Assembly (NCBI GenBank): GCA_022701275.1
Contig: CP031740.1
Span: 4,661,001-4,725,000 of the forward strand
Length of the DNA: 64,000 nucleotides
Direction of reading: 5' to 3'
Origin: Microcoleus vaginatus PCC 9802
GTDB lineage: Bacteria; Cyanobacteriota; Cyanobacteriia; Cyanobacteriales; Microcoleaceae
The notes under the pieces were generated by a model. It had not been told where the DNA came from. It saw only the letters and a program-made list of their open reading frames with translations, and did not search any database. The position numbers were made by a program, and so were the translations under genes. This document shows positions 28,486 to 36,498 of the stretch, piece by piece. The stretch's first letter is position 1, and the number at the start of each line of letters is the position of its first letter.

Positions 28486-28526
28486 GTTTTTAACTCTTGT
28501 GAAACAGGCAAGATTCCAGGCGATGT

Positions 28527-28583
28527 AGGGGCGGGTTCGCTAACAATAATTGCCTGAAACCAACCATCTCGAAAACCCGCCCC
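28527..28583. repeat. Dispersed hairpin repeat with GGGGCGGGTT/AACCCGCCCC arms
   Basis: Inverted arms of 10 bp are separated by about 37 bases. The same arms occur at 832-889. It sits between argS and the convergent toxin-like gene and could end transcription from either side. Confidence 0.55.
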
Positions 28584-28593
28584 GGCCTGATTA

Positions 28594-28854
28594 CTAGAAG
28601 AAACGTTCATAATCATCGTGGTTTCCAATCCAAAACCATGTCACGGTATCTCCTTGTAAAATCCCCACTGCTCGATAGCCGCGCGTGATTCTCGCAGACC
28701 AGATATTTTCTTCCTGGTTGATGCACTTGAAGTGCAAAGATCGATGAAAGGGATTTTCCAGCCAGAAACGATAAGCTTTTCTAGCTTGCTCTTTTACTCT
28801 ACTGTCAAGAGAATTGTATCTTTCCCAAAAGGAAGGAAGGGTGGCAGATTTCAT
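28594..28854 (-). CDS. RelE/ParE-like toxin candidate
   Basis: An 86-aa basic protein with the RelE/ParE/HigB fold pattern: an N-terminal helix (SFWERYNSLDSRVKEQARKAYR), then FHRSLHFKCINQ, IWSARITRGYRAVGIL and the final strand TVTWFWIGNHDDYERF. Such proteins cleave mRNA on the ribosome or poison gyrase. The downstream position and 4-bp ATGA overlap with the preceding gene (28851-28854) indicate translational coupling with a putative antitoxin. Confidence 0.75.
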   Translation of the reverse strand: MKSATLPSFWERYNSLDSRVKEQARKAYRFWLENPFHRSLHFKCINQEENIWSARITRGYRAVGILQGDTVTWFWIGNHDDYERFF

Positions 28855-29264
28855 AACTCATTCAGTTTCATTTCCTGTGCCTTTCCTTCAGCAATTTCTT
28901 GTTTTGCGCGTTGGGCAGCAGCCACAAGTTGCGGTTGCGTTTTCTTGAAAGATTCGTCCCATTGAAGCTCATCTTTTAAGTCTGCGATATACTCTTTCAA
29001 GTATTCCGCTACTTGCTGCTGTAAAGTTTCTGGCAGAGACTGCATCATCTCGATCGCTGTATCAATTTCTTCCCACAGTTCAGAAAGCGGTACAGTGTCT
29101 CCTGTCATTGCTTCCTTCCATCCTTGACGAAAACAGTCTTCGGCTGACTTCAGCGGTTCCTCATCAGCAAGAACGATAATGCGAACTCGGCGATCGGCAA
29201 ATTTGGCTGATTGGGCGAGAATTTCTTCCCACGTTCCCTCTAATTCTAACAATTCTGGTGTCAT
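28851..29264 (-). CDS. Putative antitoxin of the RelE/ParE-like pair
   Basis: A 137-aa acidic protein. The N-terminal third (LELEGTWEEILAQSAKFADR, then RVRIIVLADE) resembles a short beta-rich segment common in cyanobacterial small antitoxins. The centre (SLPETLQQQVAEYLKEYIAD) is like the DUF2281 helix, and the C-terminus is a charged helix that could wrap a toxin. It overlaps the toxin gene by 4 bp. No classical DNA-binding domain is obvious, so the antitoxin role rests on context. Confidence 0.6.
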   Translation of the reverse strand: MTPELLELEGTWEEILAQSAKFADRRVRIIVLADEEPLKSAEDCFRQGWKEAMTGDTVPLSELWEEIDTAIEMMQSLPETLQQQVAEYLKEYIADLKDELQWDESFKKTQPQLVAAAQRAKQEIAEGKAQEMKLNEL

Positions 29265-29343
29265 TTTTTTGATGAAATTGTGACTAAGTTTATTTTAGCG
29301 TGTGAAGAAGTGCACTCTAGTACAATGACAGTAGCTTAAGGAA

Positions 29344-30366
29344 TTATGGAGAAGAATTTAGAATCACTTTAATACCTTTTTCCACTCTCTGAATTTCTGT
29401 CCATTGCGAATCAATCCAGGCTCTTTCAGCCTGACGTTGTGCAGGTGTTTCTTTCTGATATCTATCTTGCTTTTCCAAAAATTTATTGTAAAATATCATG
29501 GCTTGAACCAAAGCTTGACTTCCTACTTTTAATCTGTCATCAAAGATTGAATTGATGAAATTATCGATTGCGGTTGAAACCTGGTTTTTGAAATTTACAA
29601 CCTCTTCCCAGAAAAGATCACCTAAACGGTATTTGGATAAATTATCCAGATCCGAAATAAGTTCAGACCTCAGTGATTTGGTGTTCTCAGGCAAGTAAAC
29701 TGTCGGCTGCTCAAATTTATTTGCTATCTCGCTAAAAGTTAAATTCATCTGATGTTTCAACACATCTTTTGTCTGCTTATCTAAATTTTGGAAATACTGG
29801 GTAAGCACTTTTAAGTTAATCGTGCTAAGGTCTTGATAAACTAGACCTAGGCTACGCTTAATGATTTGATCAATTTCCATACAAACAAGATTCATAACGA
29901 TGGGAATATCTTTAATAAAATCATCCTTTTCTTTCCAGCCAATTCCTTTTTTTTGTTTCTTTGCTGCATCAATAAACCACTTTTGTTTAACGCGCACATC
30001 AAATATTTTATCCCAATAATCTTGAGATTTATCAATCGCCGAATTTTGACATTGCTCGCCTAGTTCATTAATTCTGACATGACAGCCGCTCAGTTCCCCA
30101 AGCTGTTGCCATATTTCCTGTTTTGAAGCTTGGACAATCCCAAGTTTGCAAGTCCAAACGTCTTCAGCATGATCGATATCGTTCCGGCATTTTTGCACAA
30201 CTTTATCAAGTCTGGTAGCTGATCCAATCAATTCGTCAAAGCCAGGCTGGACTGACTTAATCATGGTTGTAGCAGATTCCTTAATCTCTAAGGATTTATA
30301 ATCATCCGCCGCGACGAGAGCCGCATATTGGGCGATGTTCTGAAATGCTTTCATGAATTCGTTCAT
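29344..30366 (-). CDS. Helical protein, possibly dynamin-stalk-like; function unknown
   Basis: A 340-aa, almost entirely helical protein without a signal peptide. I do not recognise it with confidence. The C-terminal stretch with FYNKFLEKQDRYQKETPAQR and AERAWIDSQ reminds me of the C-terminal helices of cyanobacterial dynamin-like GTPases. However, no P-loop, G3 or G4 motif is present, so it could be a GTPase-less stalk partner or relative. It is divergent from the membrane protein at 30458, with only 91 bp between the starts, so the two may be co-regulated. Low GC and few HIP1 sites set this pair apart from neighbouring genes. Confidence 0.55.
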   Translation of the reverse strand: MNEFMKAFQNIAQYAALVAADDYKSLEIKESATTMIKSVQPGFDELIGSATRLDKVVQKCRNDIDHAEDVWTCKLGIVQASKQEIWQQLGELSGCHVRINELGEQCQNSAIDKSQDYWDKIFDVRVKQKWFIDAAKKQKKGIGWKEKDDFIKDIPIVMNLVCMEIDQIIKRSLGLVYQDLSTINLKVLTQYFQNLDKQTKDVLKHQMNLTFSEIANKFEQPTVYLPENTKSLRSELISDLDNLSKYRLGDLFWEEVVNFKNQVSTAIDNFINSIFDDRLKVGSQALVQAMIFYNKFLEKQDRYQKETPAQRQAERAWIDSQWTEIQRVEKGIKVILNSSP

Positions 30367-30457
30367 TTAAGTAATTCCACTGTAGACTGACAGAGTTAAC
30401 CATAATCATATAATATATTATAATGTGTAACATAAATCGCTATTCAGGTAAAAAAAT

Positions 30458-31795
30458 ATGGTTTTTGTGTTTCCTCCTCACATACAGGCTGGTATCATCT
30501 CCGGCACTTATGAAGTCGTGAAGAATAGTGCAGGAGTATTATTGGGAATAGCTAGAGACAGAGCAACAGGTCGCTTTGTAGGTTCGGCAATTGGTATGGT
30601 TGCCGAGCCGTTGTTCGCTATTCCAGATTTTGTATTAGGTGTAGCGCAAATGGTTCAAACAGATCTGGGTTTTAAAGAAACTTACAAAAGACTAGATGTG
30701 ATTGAGTATGGCTTAAAATCTCTTTCGGCTAATGTGGGCATTCTGTCAGCATCTACTGCCGTCATTGGTGTCGGCGTGGTGGCCATAGCTGCAATGTCAG
30801 CCGTCAATCTTCATCAGACTTTGAAAATGAGGGAAGATATTAAGGAATTGAAGCTAACAGTTACACATGGCTTTATTAGTATAGAGGCACTGCTGAGAGA
30901 CCAAAAAGCAGAAGTTATTGCTGAAATTAAACTGTTAGCTGAAAGCATTAATTTTGAGCAACATCGTTTAATCTTAAGTCAAGCTTATCAGAAATTTGCG
31001 ATGGCACAGAGACTAATTCAAAGTGCTTTATTAATGGAAGATAAACATACCAGAAATTCTACCTTAACAAGTGCACAACACATTTTAGCTAATGCTTTAG
31101 CTGACTATAATAATCCTGAATTATTCAAAGCCACTTGTGCAGTGGGCTATCTTCGTAGAGTTGAATGTGCTTGGGCAATTGAGCAAACAATTTCATTAAC
31201 TTATCAATTGCTGAACGAGCCTGCGTCTGTAAGTAATTCCCTTTCCCACCTCCAAGAAAGAATACGCCAAGACATTCTCACCGTGATTGAGCGCTGCACA
31301 AAAGATGAAATTGATTTTATATTTCCAGAAATCACACGAATTTACAATCAGGATCTAGCAGTTTTAAACTCTTGGCAAAATCAGGTAGATTGGATGCTAA
31401 GTTTATCGGCTGATGAGCGTAAACAATTGGCTAGTTTAAATATGGAAACGACACCAGTTTCAAATACTAATCAAGAAGTTGCTATAGTGGCAGAACCAGA
31501 AGAAATTGCGCTCTACGAAAACTTGCAGCAAAAATCCCACTTCAAATCACTACGCGATCAATTGCGATTTTTGATAAAACCTAGCTTGCGTCAACAACAT
31601 GAATCTTATATCAGTCAGAAAGCAACTACCTCTGGCTATAAAGCTTTAGCCCCCTCAAGTTGGCAAGAAGTCAATGATTTAACTGTTGCTAACCTCTACT
31701 GGTATTTTCAAGGAATGGAGGGAAGTTCAAAATATGTAGGTTGGGTTAAGGTTCTCGTTACTCAACTCTTCATTTCAAATAAGGCGTTTTGTTAA
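30458..31795 (+). CDS. Unknown protein with a hydrophobic hairpin and helical tail
   Basis: A 445-aa protein that I do not recognise. Residues about 90-116 (SANVGILSASTAVIGVGVVA, then AIAAMSAV) form a strong hydrophobic helix. It is flanked by a Gly/Ala-rich N-terminus and then by amphipathic helices (LKMREDIKELKLTVTHGFIS) and a long helical region to about 330. The arrangement of a hydrophobic segment between long helices is reminiscent of alpha-helical pore-forming or membrane-remodelling proteins, but this is speculation. The last 26 bp overlap the convergent ATP-grasp gene. It shares a 91-bp divergent promoter region with the 340-aa gene. Confidence 0.6.
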   Translation: MVFVFPPHIQAGIISGTYEVVKNSAGVLLGIARDRATGRFVGSAIGMVAEPLFAIPDFVLGVAQMVQTDLGFKETYKRLDVIEYGLKSLSANVGILSASTAVIGVGVVAIAAMSAVNLHQTLKMREDIKELKLTVTHGFISIEALLRDQKAEVIAEIKLLAESINFEQHRLILSQAYQKFAMAQRLIQSALLMEDKHTRNSTLTSAQHILANALADYNNPELFKATCAVGYLRRVECAWAIEQTISLTYQLLNEPASVSNSLSHLQERIRQDILTVIERCTKDEIDFIFPEITRIYNQDLAVLNSWQNQVDWMLSLSADERKQLASLNMETTPVSNTNQEVAIVAEPEEIALYENLQQKSHFKSLRDQLRFLIKPSLRQQHESYISQKATTSGYKALAPSSWQEVNDLTVANLYWYFQGMEGSSKYVGWVKVLVTQLFISNKAFC

Positions 31796-32621
31796 CAACC
31801 AAGCTATCCAGAATGCCTTTAAACATTGTTACGACAATTTGGCGATCGTTATCTCTGACAAAAATATCGTAATTGGGACTTGAGTTAATTTCAATTAACC
31901 AATATGCTCCGTTTTTATCTAGCGCGATGTCAAACCCAGCATAATTAATCGCCATTTCGGCAAAAACAGGTTTAACAAAATCTTCAATCTCAGACATGAG
32001 GTTTGGGTCAATTATATGTTGGGCTTTTGCACCTTCCCAGTGCAGCGGGCTTAAATTGCCCGCAAATTCAGCCTGAGATTTGTCTTTTTCGTATAGCAAA
32101 ACTAGCTTTTCTTTGCAGAATACAGCCCGATATTCGTGGGCAATTTCGATGTATTCTTGAGCTAGCGCCACATAGTCATAATCTTTACTGTTGACGTTAA
32201 ATATAATTTCTAGGGCTTCTTTAATTTGCTCTCTAGTTTTACACAAAAAAACATTATTGCCACCAGCACCGCGATTTCTTTTGAGAATCACCGGGAAAGC
32301 AAATTTTTTGTTTACTTCTAAAACTATTGATTCAATATCTGGGAAACTCAAATACTTTTTATACTTCTCCTCGCAGTGAGGCGAGACAAAACCGAGAGTT
32401 CTGGGAGTATTTATTTTGCCGTTTAATAGTTGATATGTATATTCTTTGTCTTTAAAAATCTCTGCTACTGACGCGCTGTTAAATGGCGTCATGTAATTGA
32501 CAAAATAATATTCTGCGCCGCTCTGTTTGAGTCTAATCAAGTTTTGGGAAGGATGCAGGATTTCGTAAGGGATATTTAATTCCTCACAAGCTGCCAGCAG
32601 GATTTCAATATTGGTTAGCAT
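31770..32621 (-). CDS. ATP-grasp ligase, RimK/cyanophycin-synthetase-like
   Basis: A 283-aa ATP-grasp enzyme. ATP-binding segments are FPVILKRNRGAGGNNVF (Lys plus glycine-rich loop) and ALAQEYIEIAHEYRAVF. The metal/ATP site is YAGFDIALDKNGAYWLIEIN followed by SSPNYDIF, with the Glu and Asn of EIN. Such enzymes join a carboxylate to an amine or thiol using ATP. The substrate cannot be inferred from the neighbours. It ends inside the convergent gene (26-bp overlap). Confidence 0.8.
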   Translation of the reverse strand: MLTNIEILLAACEELNIPYEILHPSQNLIRLKQSGAEYYFVNYMTPFNSASVAEIFKDKEYTYQLLNGKINTPRTLGFVSPHCEEKYKKYLSFPDIESIVLEVNKKFAFPVILKRNRGAGGNNVFLCKTREQIKEALEIIFNVNSKDYDYVALAQEYIEIAHEYRAVFCKEKLVLLYEKDKSQAEFAGNLSPLHWEGAKAQHIIDPNLMSEIEDFVKPVFAEMAINYAGFDIALDKNGAYWLIEINSSPNYDIFVRDNDRQIVVTMFKGILDSLVVNKTPYLK

Positions 32622-32729
32622 AAAATGTAACTTAATTAGAAATTAATTTTAAAGATTTGAGATTTGAGAATCGCTTCCAAATCTCAAACCTCAAATTCGT
32701 TAGCGCAGCCCTCGAAGAGGATCGCACTT

Positions 32730-33419
32730 TTATCCAAACAACCGCTGCTGCCCGTTTGCCGCATCTTTCCCGGCATAAATCTCGCGCGTTCCCTTGGGAA
32801 TGTAAATCCAATCGAATTCTTGCAAGCGGTTTGTCAAATTGGAAATGCTCACTCCCAATTCATCTCTCATTTTGTATAAATGCGACCACTTAGTTAAATC
32901 GCGTCCCTGTCTTTTTTCCTCCAAAATACACCGAGGCATCAACAAACAGCTTGCAAAATATTGCGCTTGCCATTCGATCGACAAAACCTTATTATCCGCA
33001 CTCGCACCCCGGCAAACAAACGGTTCCTCGACATCCTGGGCGGTTTTTCCTTCATCGCCCAAGTTTAATTCCAACTGTTCCACAGTGCCGTCTGCTTCGT
33101 CTTGATTGACGTGTAGCACCCAGTGTCCGATTTCGTGGGCGATCGTCGATTCGATGAACCCCGGCGGTTTTTCGAGAATCTGTTCGTTGATTTCGATTAA
33201 CCGCTGCTGCGGCAAAATCCTCGCCGCGATCGCACCTTCTTCATCCGGCTCAATGCACTCCCAAACTACGCCCAAATCCAGAAAATCAGCAACCGTTGTC
33301 GCATCAAAAGGCCATCTCGGAGCAAAATTTTGCGTTTTCTGCATCTGCATCAAGATGTCATTTGCCAAACGCTCGATCGTTTCTTTGGGATAGAAGCAAT
33401 ACGGCTTAAAGATACTCAC
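32730..33419 (-). CDS. ImmA/IrrE-family metallopeptidase
   Basis: A 229-aa protease. HEIGH at residues 95-99 gives two His ligands and the catalytic Glu. The third ligand is probably Glu-149 in SIEWQAQYFASCLLMP, a typical ImmA/IrrE arrangement. Family members (ImmA of ICEBs1, IrrE of Deinococcus) cleave XRE-type repressors and so switch on a regulon. The gene begins 15 bp after an XRE repressor gene on the same strand, the canonical pairing. Its likely substrate is therefore that repressor. Confidence 0.9.
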   Translation of the reverse strand: MSIFKPYCFYPKETIERLANDILMQMQKTQNFAPRWPFDATTVADFLDLGVVWECIEPDEEGAIAARILPQQRLIEINEQILEKPPGFIESTIAHEIGHWVLHVNQDEADGTVEQLELNLGDEGKTAQDVEEPFVCRGASADNKVLSIEWQAQYFASCLLMPRCILEEKRQGRDLTKWSHLYKMRDELGVSISNLTNRLQEFDWIYIPKGTREIYAGKDAANGQQRLFG

Positions 33420-33434
33420 TATGAGGGGCCTCTC

Positions 33435-33758
33435 TTACGCTTCAAAAGACTGTTTGAGCCAATCTGGATTTTCTTGCATTCGGCGGAAAAGAGCCTGCAT
33501 TTCCTTCGGATTCTGCTTCAGCAGCGCTTCGTACTGCTGCGGCAGCCTCCCCGCCAGGAAAATCAATTCCTCTTCGTTTATGTCTAGATTTCGCGCTAAT
33601 GCTCGGATTACCTCCTCTTTTGGCGCATAATCCGCTCGATCGTTCTCCAACTTCGACAAATAAGTAAAGTCCACACTTAGCATAGCTGCTAGCTCACGTT
33701 GTGAGTAAGCTTTGTCCTTGCGAGCTTGACGGATCAGTCTTCCAAATGTTTGTTCCAC
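33435..33758 (-). CDS. XRE-family repressor partnered with ImmA
   Basis: GTG at 33758 is chosen as start because AGGAGG lies at 33768-33773, nine bases before it. The in-frame ATGs at 33782 and 33833 overlap the -10 box and the operators. The 107-aa product has an HTH (FGRLIRQARKDKAYSQREL, AAMLSVDFTYLSKLENDR) with the usual second helix-turn-helix SQRELAAML...YLSKLE. A C-terminal tail rich in Gln and Phe (YEALLKQNPKEMQALFRRMQ) could be the ImmA cleavage region. It precedes the ImmA gene and should bind the three TTGA-N8-TCAA sites upstream, repressing its own promoter and the divergent operon. Confidence 0.9.
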   Translation of the reverse strand: MEQTFGRLIRQARKDKAYSQRELAAMLSVDFTYLSKLENDRADYAPKEEVIRALARNLDINEEELIFLAGRLPQQYEALLKQNPKEMQALFRRMQENPDWLKQSFEA

Positions 33759-33780
33759 GGTTTTTCGCCTCCTGACAAGC

Positions 33781-33809
33781 ATTCTAGCCTGTTTTGATGA
33801 AAAGTTCAA
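33781..33809 (-). promoter_or_regulatory. Predicted promoter of the XRE-ImmA operon with operator 1
   Basis: On the minus strand, TTGAAC (33804-33809) and TAGAAT (33781-33786) are separated by 17 bases, a near-consensus sigma-70 promoter. The -35 box lies in the palindrome TTGA-N8-TCAA at 33794-33809. Transcription would begin near 33774, giving a leader of about 16 bases that starts at the AGGAGG. Confidence 0.75.
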
Positions 33810-33817
33810 CAAAACAC

Positions 33818-33846
33818 TTGACGGGAAAATCAACCCGCGCTACTAT
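33818..33846 (+). promoter_or_regulatory. Predicted promoter of the rightward operon with operator 2
   Basis: TTGACG (33818-33823) and TACTAT (33841-33846) are spaced 17 bases apart. The -35 box is the left half of the palindrome TTGACGGGAAAATCAA at 33818-33833. Repressor bound here would block RNA polymerase. The 5' leader to the 90-aa gene would be about 160 bases. Confidence 0.75.
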
Positions 33847-33854
33847 GAGGTTAG

Positions 33855-33870
33855 TTGACGGTTTAATCAA
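33855..33870. promoter_or_regulatory. Operator 3, TTGA-N8-TCAA
   Basis: TTGACGGTTTAATCAA matches operator 2 at the outer 7 and 5 bases (TTGACGG and ATCAA). It lies at about +2 to +17 of the rightward transcript. The three sites start 24 and 37 bp apart. Confidence 0.7.
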
Positions 33871-34012
33871 CCCCACGAGCCTGACGGGTAGGGTTAAGGG
33901 TGCAAATTAGCCTAGCTCACACGCTACATATAGCGTCGTCAACTTCAGAGGAGTGAGAAGCGCTGGGCGTCAAAACGCTTGTACGCAGCAAATAAGGAGG
34001 AGCAGATCGCAA

Positions 34013-34285
34013 ATGCTGAGAACCTGGACAGACACGCATTACAAGCTCGAAGACGATGACTGGCTATACATCGCCACCCACGAAGAACAAAGCTCAGCCT
34101 CACTGGTTTGTCCCGGCTACGCGCGGGATGGCGAAGGCTTCAGCATCCACTTCACCCCAGCGCACCTAGAAACGTTAGAGCATTTGCTCGCCGCGCTGCG
34201 GATTATCAAAGCTCAACAAGAGGCGATGCTTGAGTATACCTATCCAGAACCAAAAGCGACAACACATCTCATTAGTGGGACTTAA
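34013..34285 (+). CDS. Small acidic protein, first gene of the XRE/ImmA-controlled operon
   Basis: The start is ATG 34013 because AAGGAGGAG lies 11 bases upstream; an ATG at 33953 has no such site. The 90-aa product (LEDDDWLYIATHEEQSSASL, then GEGFSIHFTPAHLETLEHLL) is not a family I recognise. It looks like a compact alpha/beta fold. The IS701-type element is inserted at its last codons. Without the element the end would read HLIR-stop, and with it HLISGT-stop, so the protein is probably still functional. Downstream genes are now separated from this gene by 1.36 kb. Confidence 0.75.
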   Translation: MLRTWTDTHYKLEDDDWLYIATHEEQSSASLVCPGYARDGEGFSIHFTPAHLETLEHLLAALRIIKAQQEAMLEYTYPEPKATTHLISGT

Positions 34286-35637
34286 ACAAGTTTTAAGCCC
34301 AAACAAAGCCCAAACTGGCTTTATATAAAGTAAATAGGTCCCTGTTTTCTTGCAACCAGCCAAAAAACCTGTAAGATATAGCTGTTCTAAAAGCTGACAA
34401 AGCTTCAGTAAATGTTGTTAAAGGTTGGTTAGCCCACTGCCGACGCAATCCTCCTGTTAACTGATGCCAAATGATAAAAGTATAAGCACAAAATACTAAT
34501 ATTAAATGTCGATAAAGGCTTCTCTTTCCTCGGATTTGATATTCTTTTAACCCTAGCCATCCTTTAGCTTCACGGTAAAACACTTCTACCCAATTACGTT
34601 GGGAGTAAGTTGTTACTATCCATGATGCTGTTGCCCGCTCACTGGCAGCGTTAGTCACTAAATAATCAACTTCTGTGGCGGTAGAACAAGTCGGAGCATT
34701 CATGACGATAGCGACTGTTTTTGGCCCGGACATGGTTGAGAATTCTACTGTGATAGTTGCTACCCACACAGTTCTGGGCTTTTCCCGATTTAGTGTAATA
34801 GCACTTAAAGCCTCTGCTGGTAAACGTTTTGCTAATTCTGAGAGTTTGAGTTCTTCGGGTTGTCGCTCGGGTTCTATTTGACAGACTACTTTTCGATTTT
34901 TGGCTAATCCTCCTACATAGGTTAACTTCCTTTTCTCTAACTCCTGCAAAAATCTACTATTATTCCCATAGCCTGCATCGATTAAAACTACTGCTGGTCG
35001 CTCTTTCCTTTCTAAGCATTTGTCAATTAGTTTGATGGCTATATCGGGTTTTTTAATAAATTCTGGATTTTCTTTTCCTTGAGGTAACGAATGAGCGTGT
35101 TGATATAATTCAACATCAAGTGGTAGGCTTTTCACTCCATCATATAAGTGTGTAGTTACCACTACTACACCATTATCTGTTTTTCCGATTTCTCCAATAT
35201 ATTGCCGACCAACTCCTGCTGTTAAATTGCCACTTTTTCTGTGACCGGAATCATCTATTATCAGAGTAAACCCTCTGCTGATATGAGTCTGCCTACACTG
35301 CTGCATCACCTGCAACCGTCGTTGGTTAACTTGCTGGGCATTCCAAGGAGCTTCTGTCAAAAAATGATGCAATCGGTTGTATGTAACTCCTATACAGTCT
35401 CTTGACATCTGAGTCAGGTTTTTTCGCTCACTTTCTCCCAATAATCCCCCTAAATAGTGCTTAAACCCTGTTTTTTGGGCTTGATGGCTAAAAACATCGT
35501 CAAAACGACGACACCATCGATCGAAGCATGGTGGCATGGCGCTAGGAGTTGTTTCTTTCATTGCGCGTTTTTGACGTAAAAAGCTTAACCTGACTACATT
35601 ATACTATTTTTAGCACAATTTTTTTGTTTAAGTCCCG
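34276..35637 (-). mobile_element. IS701-family insertion sequence, apparently intact
   Basis: A 1362-bp element. Inverted ends GGGACTTAAACAA (34277-34289) and TTGTTTAAGTCCC (35624-35636) match over 13 bp. It is flanked by direct repeats TTAG at 34272-34275 and 35638-35641, fitting the YTAR target typical of IS701. It carries one transposase gene on the minus strand and no other gene. Confidence 0.9.
34293..35561 (-). CDS. IS701-family DDE transposase
   Basis: A 422-aa transposase, full length for the family. Catalytic acidic residues are visible in TLIIDDSGHRKSG, AVVLIDAGYGNN and the C-terminal NWVEVFYREAKGWLGLKEYQ with its Glu. The frame is uninterrupted, so the element may be mobile. It is read opposite to the host operon and so may exert a polar effect on the genes at 35738-39056. 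Confidence 0.93.
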   Translation of the reverse strand: MKETTPSAMPPCFDRWCRRFDDVFSHQAQKTGFKHYLGGLLGESERKNLTQMSRDCIGVTYNRLHHFLTEAPWNAQQVNQRRLQVMQQCRQTHISRGFTLIIDDSGHRKSGNLTAGVGRQYIGEIGKTDNGVVVVTTHLYDGVKSLPLDVELYQHAHSLPQGKENPEFIKKPDIAIKLIDKCLERKERPAVVLIDAGYGNNSRFLQELEKRKLTYVGGLAKNRKVVCQIEPERQPEELKLSELAKRLPAEALSAITLNREKPRTVWVATITVEFSTMSGPKTVAIVMNAPTCSTATEVDYLVTNAASERATASWIVTTYSQRNWVEVFYREAKGWLGLKEYQIRGKRSLYRHLILVFCAYTFIIWHQLTGGLRRQWANQPLTTFTEALSAFRTAISYRFFGWLQENRDLFTLYKASLGFVWA

Positions 35638-35737
35638 TTAGGTAATCGAAGTTCTGCCACCAGCAATGTACGAGATTTAACGGATTACCAATTACCAATT
35701 CCCCGTAAAGCAATAAAAAACTAAGGAAAAACGAACA

Positions 35738-36439
35738 ATGACTAAAACACAAGAAAGACCGACATTTTCAGTATTTGGTGCCAAACCGAGCAATGCTTTG
35801 CTAGTACCGGAAATCCCGATCGCAGTACGTAACAATTGCCAAAGCGGCCAGTGGACGATCGGCGACACCGACTACGGTTCCAAGTGTTCCATGACAATCC
35901 TCAAATTTTCCAAATTCTTCGGTTCCCTCGGTCAAACTTCCCACACACTGTGGGGTCAACTGTGGTTTGTCGCAGAAACCGGCGAACTGCCTCAAGGAGT
36001 TGTCATGGTGACATACATAAAAAACCGCAGCTTGAACGATTTTAACCGCTTGGTAGCATCAGTTCAATCTCGCGGGGTAGAACCTGCAACCGGGATTTTT
36101 CTTCCCGAATTTGTCAAGCATTCCGGTCAGAAACCAGACGATAGCGGAGTAGTAAAACCGATCAACTACTACAGCTTGAAATGGTCTTGGAACGAGCGGA
36201 AAGATTGGGCGGTTATCGACCAAGCCGCAGCAGTTTTGTCAGATTCTAGCAATCAATCGCGGATGATTGACTTAGAAGGAACAAAAGCTATGGTGTGTTT
36301 AGATAACCTGCCGGCGCAGCAAGTTGCCTGCTTGATGGCTGCTCACGCTAGCGGTGAAAGCGATGCTATTGCTTTGAATTCCAACGGCGGTATGTCGCTA
36401 CCGCCAGCGGAAGACAAATCTACTGCTGACTTGTTCTAA
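35738..36439 (+). CDS. Unknown 233-aa protein with an SSB-like acidic C-terminal tip
   Basis: ATG 35738 follows AAGGAAAAACGAACA. I do not recognise the family. The centre alternates beta strands (MTILKFSKFFGSL, HTLWGQLWFVAET, GVVMVTYIKNRS). The last residues PPAEDKSTADLF form an acidic tail ending in Phe, like the protein-binding tip of bacterial SSBs and phage gp2.5. A nucleic-acid-binding role is thus a weak hypothesis. It is the first downstream gene after the IS and is followed by a hairpin and three more genes on the same strand. Confidence 0.65.
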   Translation: MTKTQERPTFSVFGAKPSNALLVPEIPIAVRNNCQSGQWTIGDTDYGSKCSMTILKFSKFFGSLGQTSHTLWGQLWFVAETGELPQGVVMVTYIKNRSLNDFNRLVASVQSRGVEPATGIFLPEFVKHSGQKPDDSGVVKPINYYSLKWSWNERKDWAVIDQAAAVLSDSSNQSRMIDLEGTKAMVCLDNLPAQQVACLMAAHASGESDAIALNSNGGMSLPPAEDKSTADLF

Positions 36440-36446
36440 TTCTGTT

Positions 36447-36475
36447 GTAAAGGCGCGATTTAATCGCGCCTTTAC
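36447..36475 (+). terminator. Intra-operon hairpin GTAAAGGCGCGATT/AATCGCGCCTTTAC
   Basis: Perfect 14-bp arms around a single T lie 8 bp after the 233-aa gene. The 122-aa gene starts 23 bp later, so the hairpin may attenuate rather than end transcription. It resembles common cyanobacterial spacer palindromes. Confidence 0.6.
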
Positions 36476-36498
36476 CATAACTGTTACAACAGAGTGAA

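Noticed and set aside
33759..33833. Upstream ATG starts of the XRE gene
   Set aside because: They overlap the predicted promoter and operator; GTG 33758 has a strong AGGAGG.
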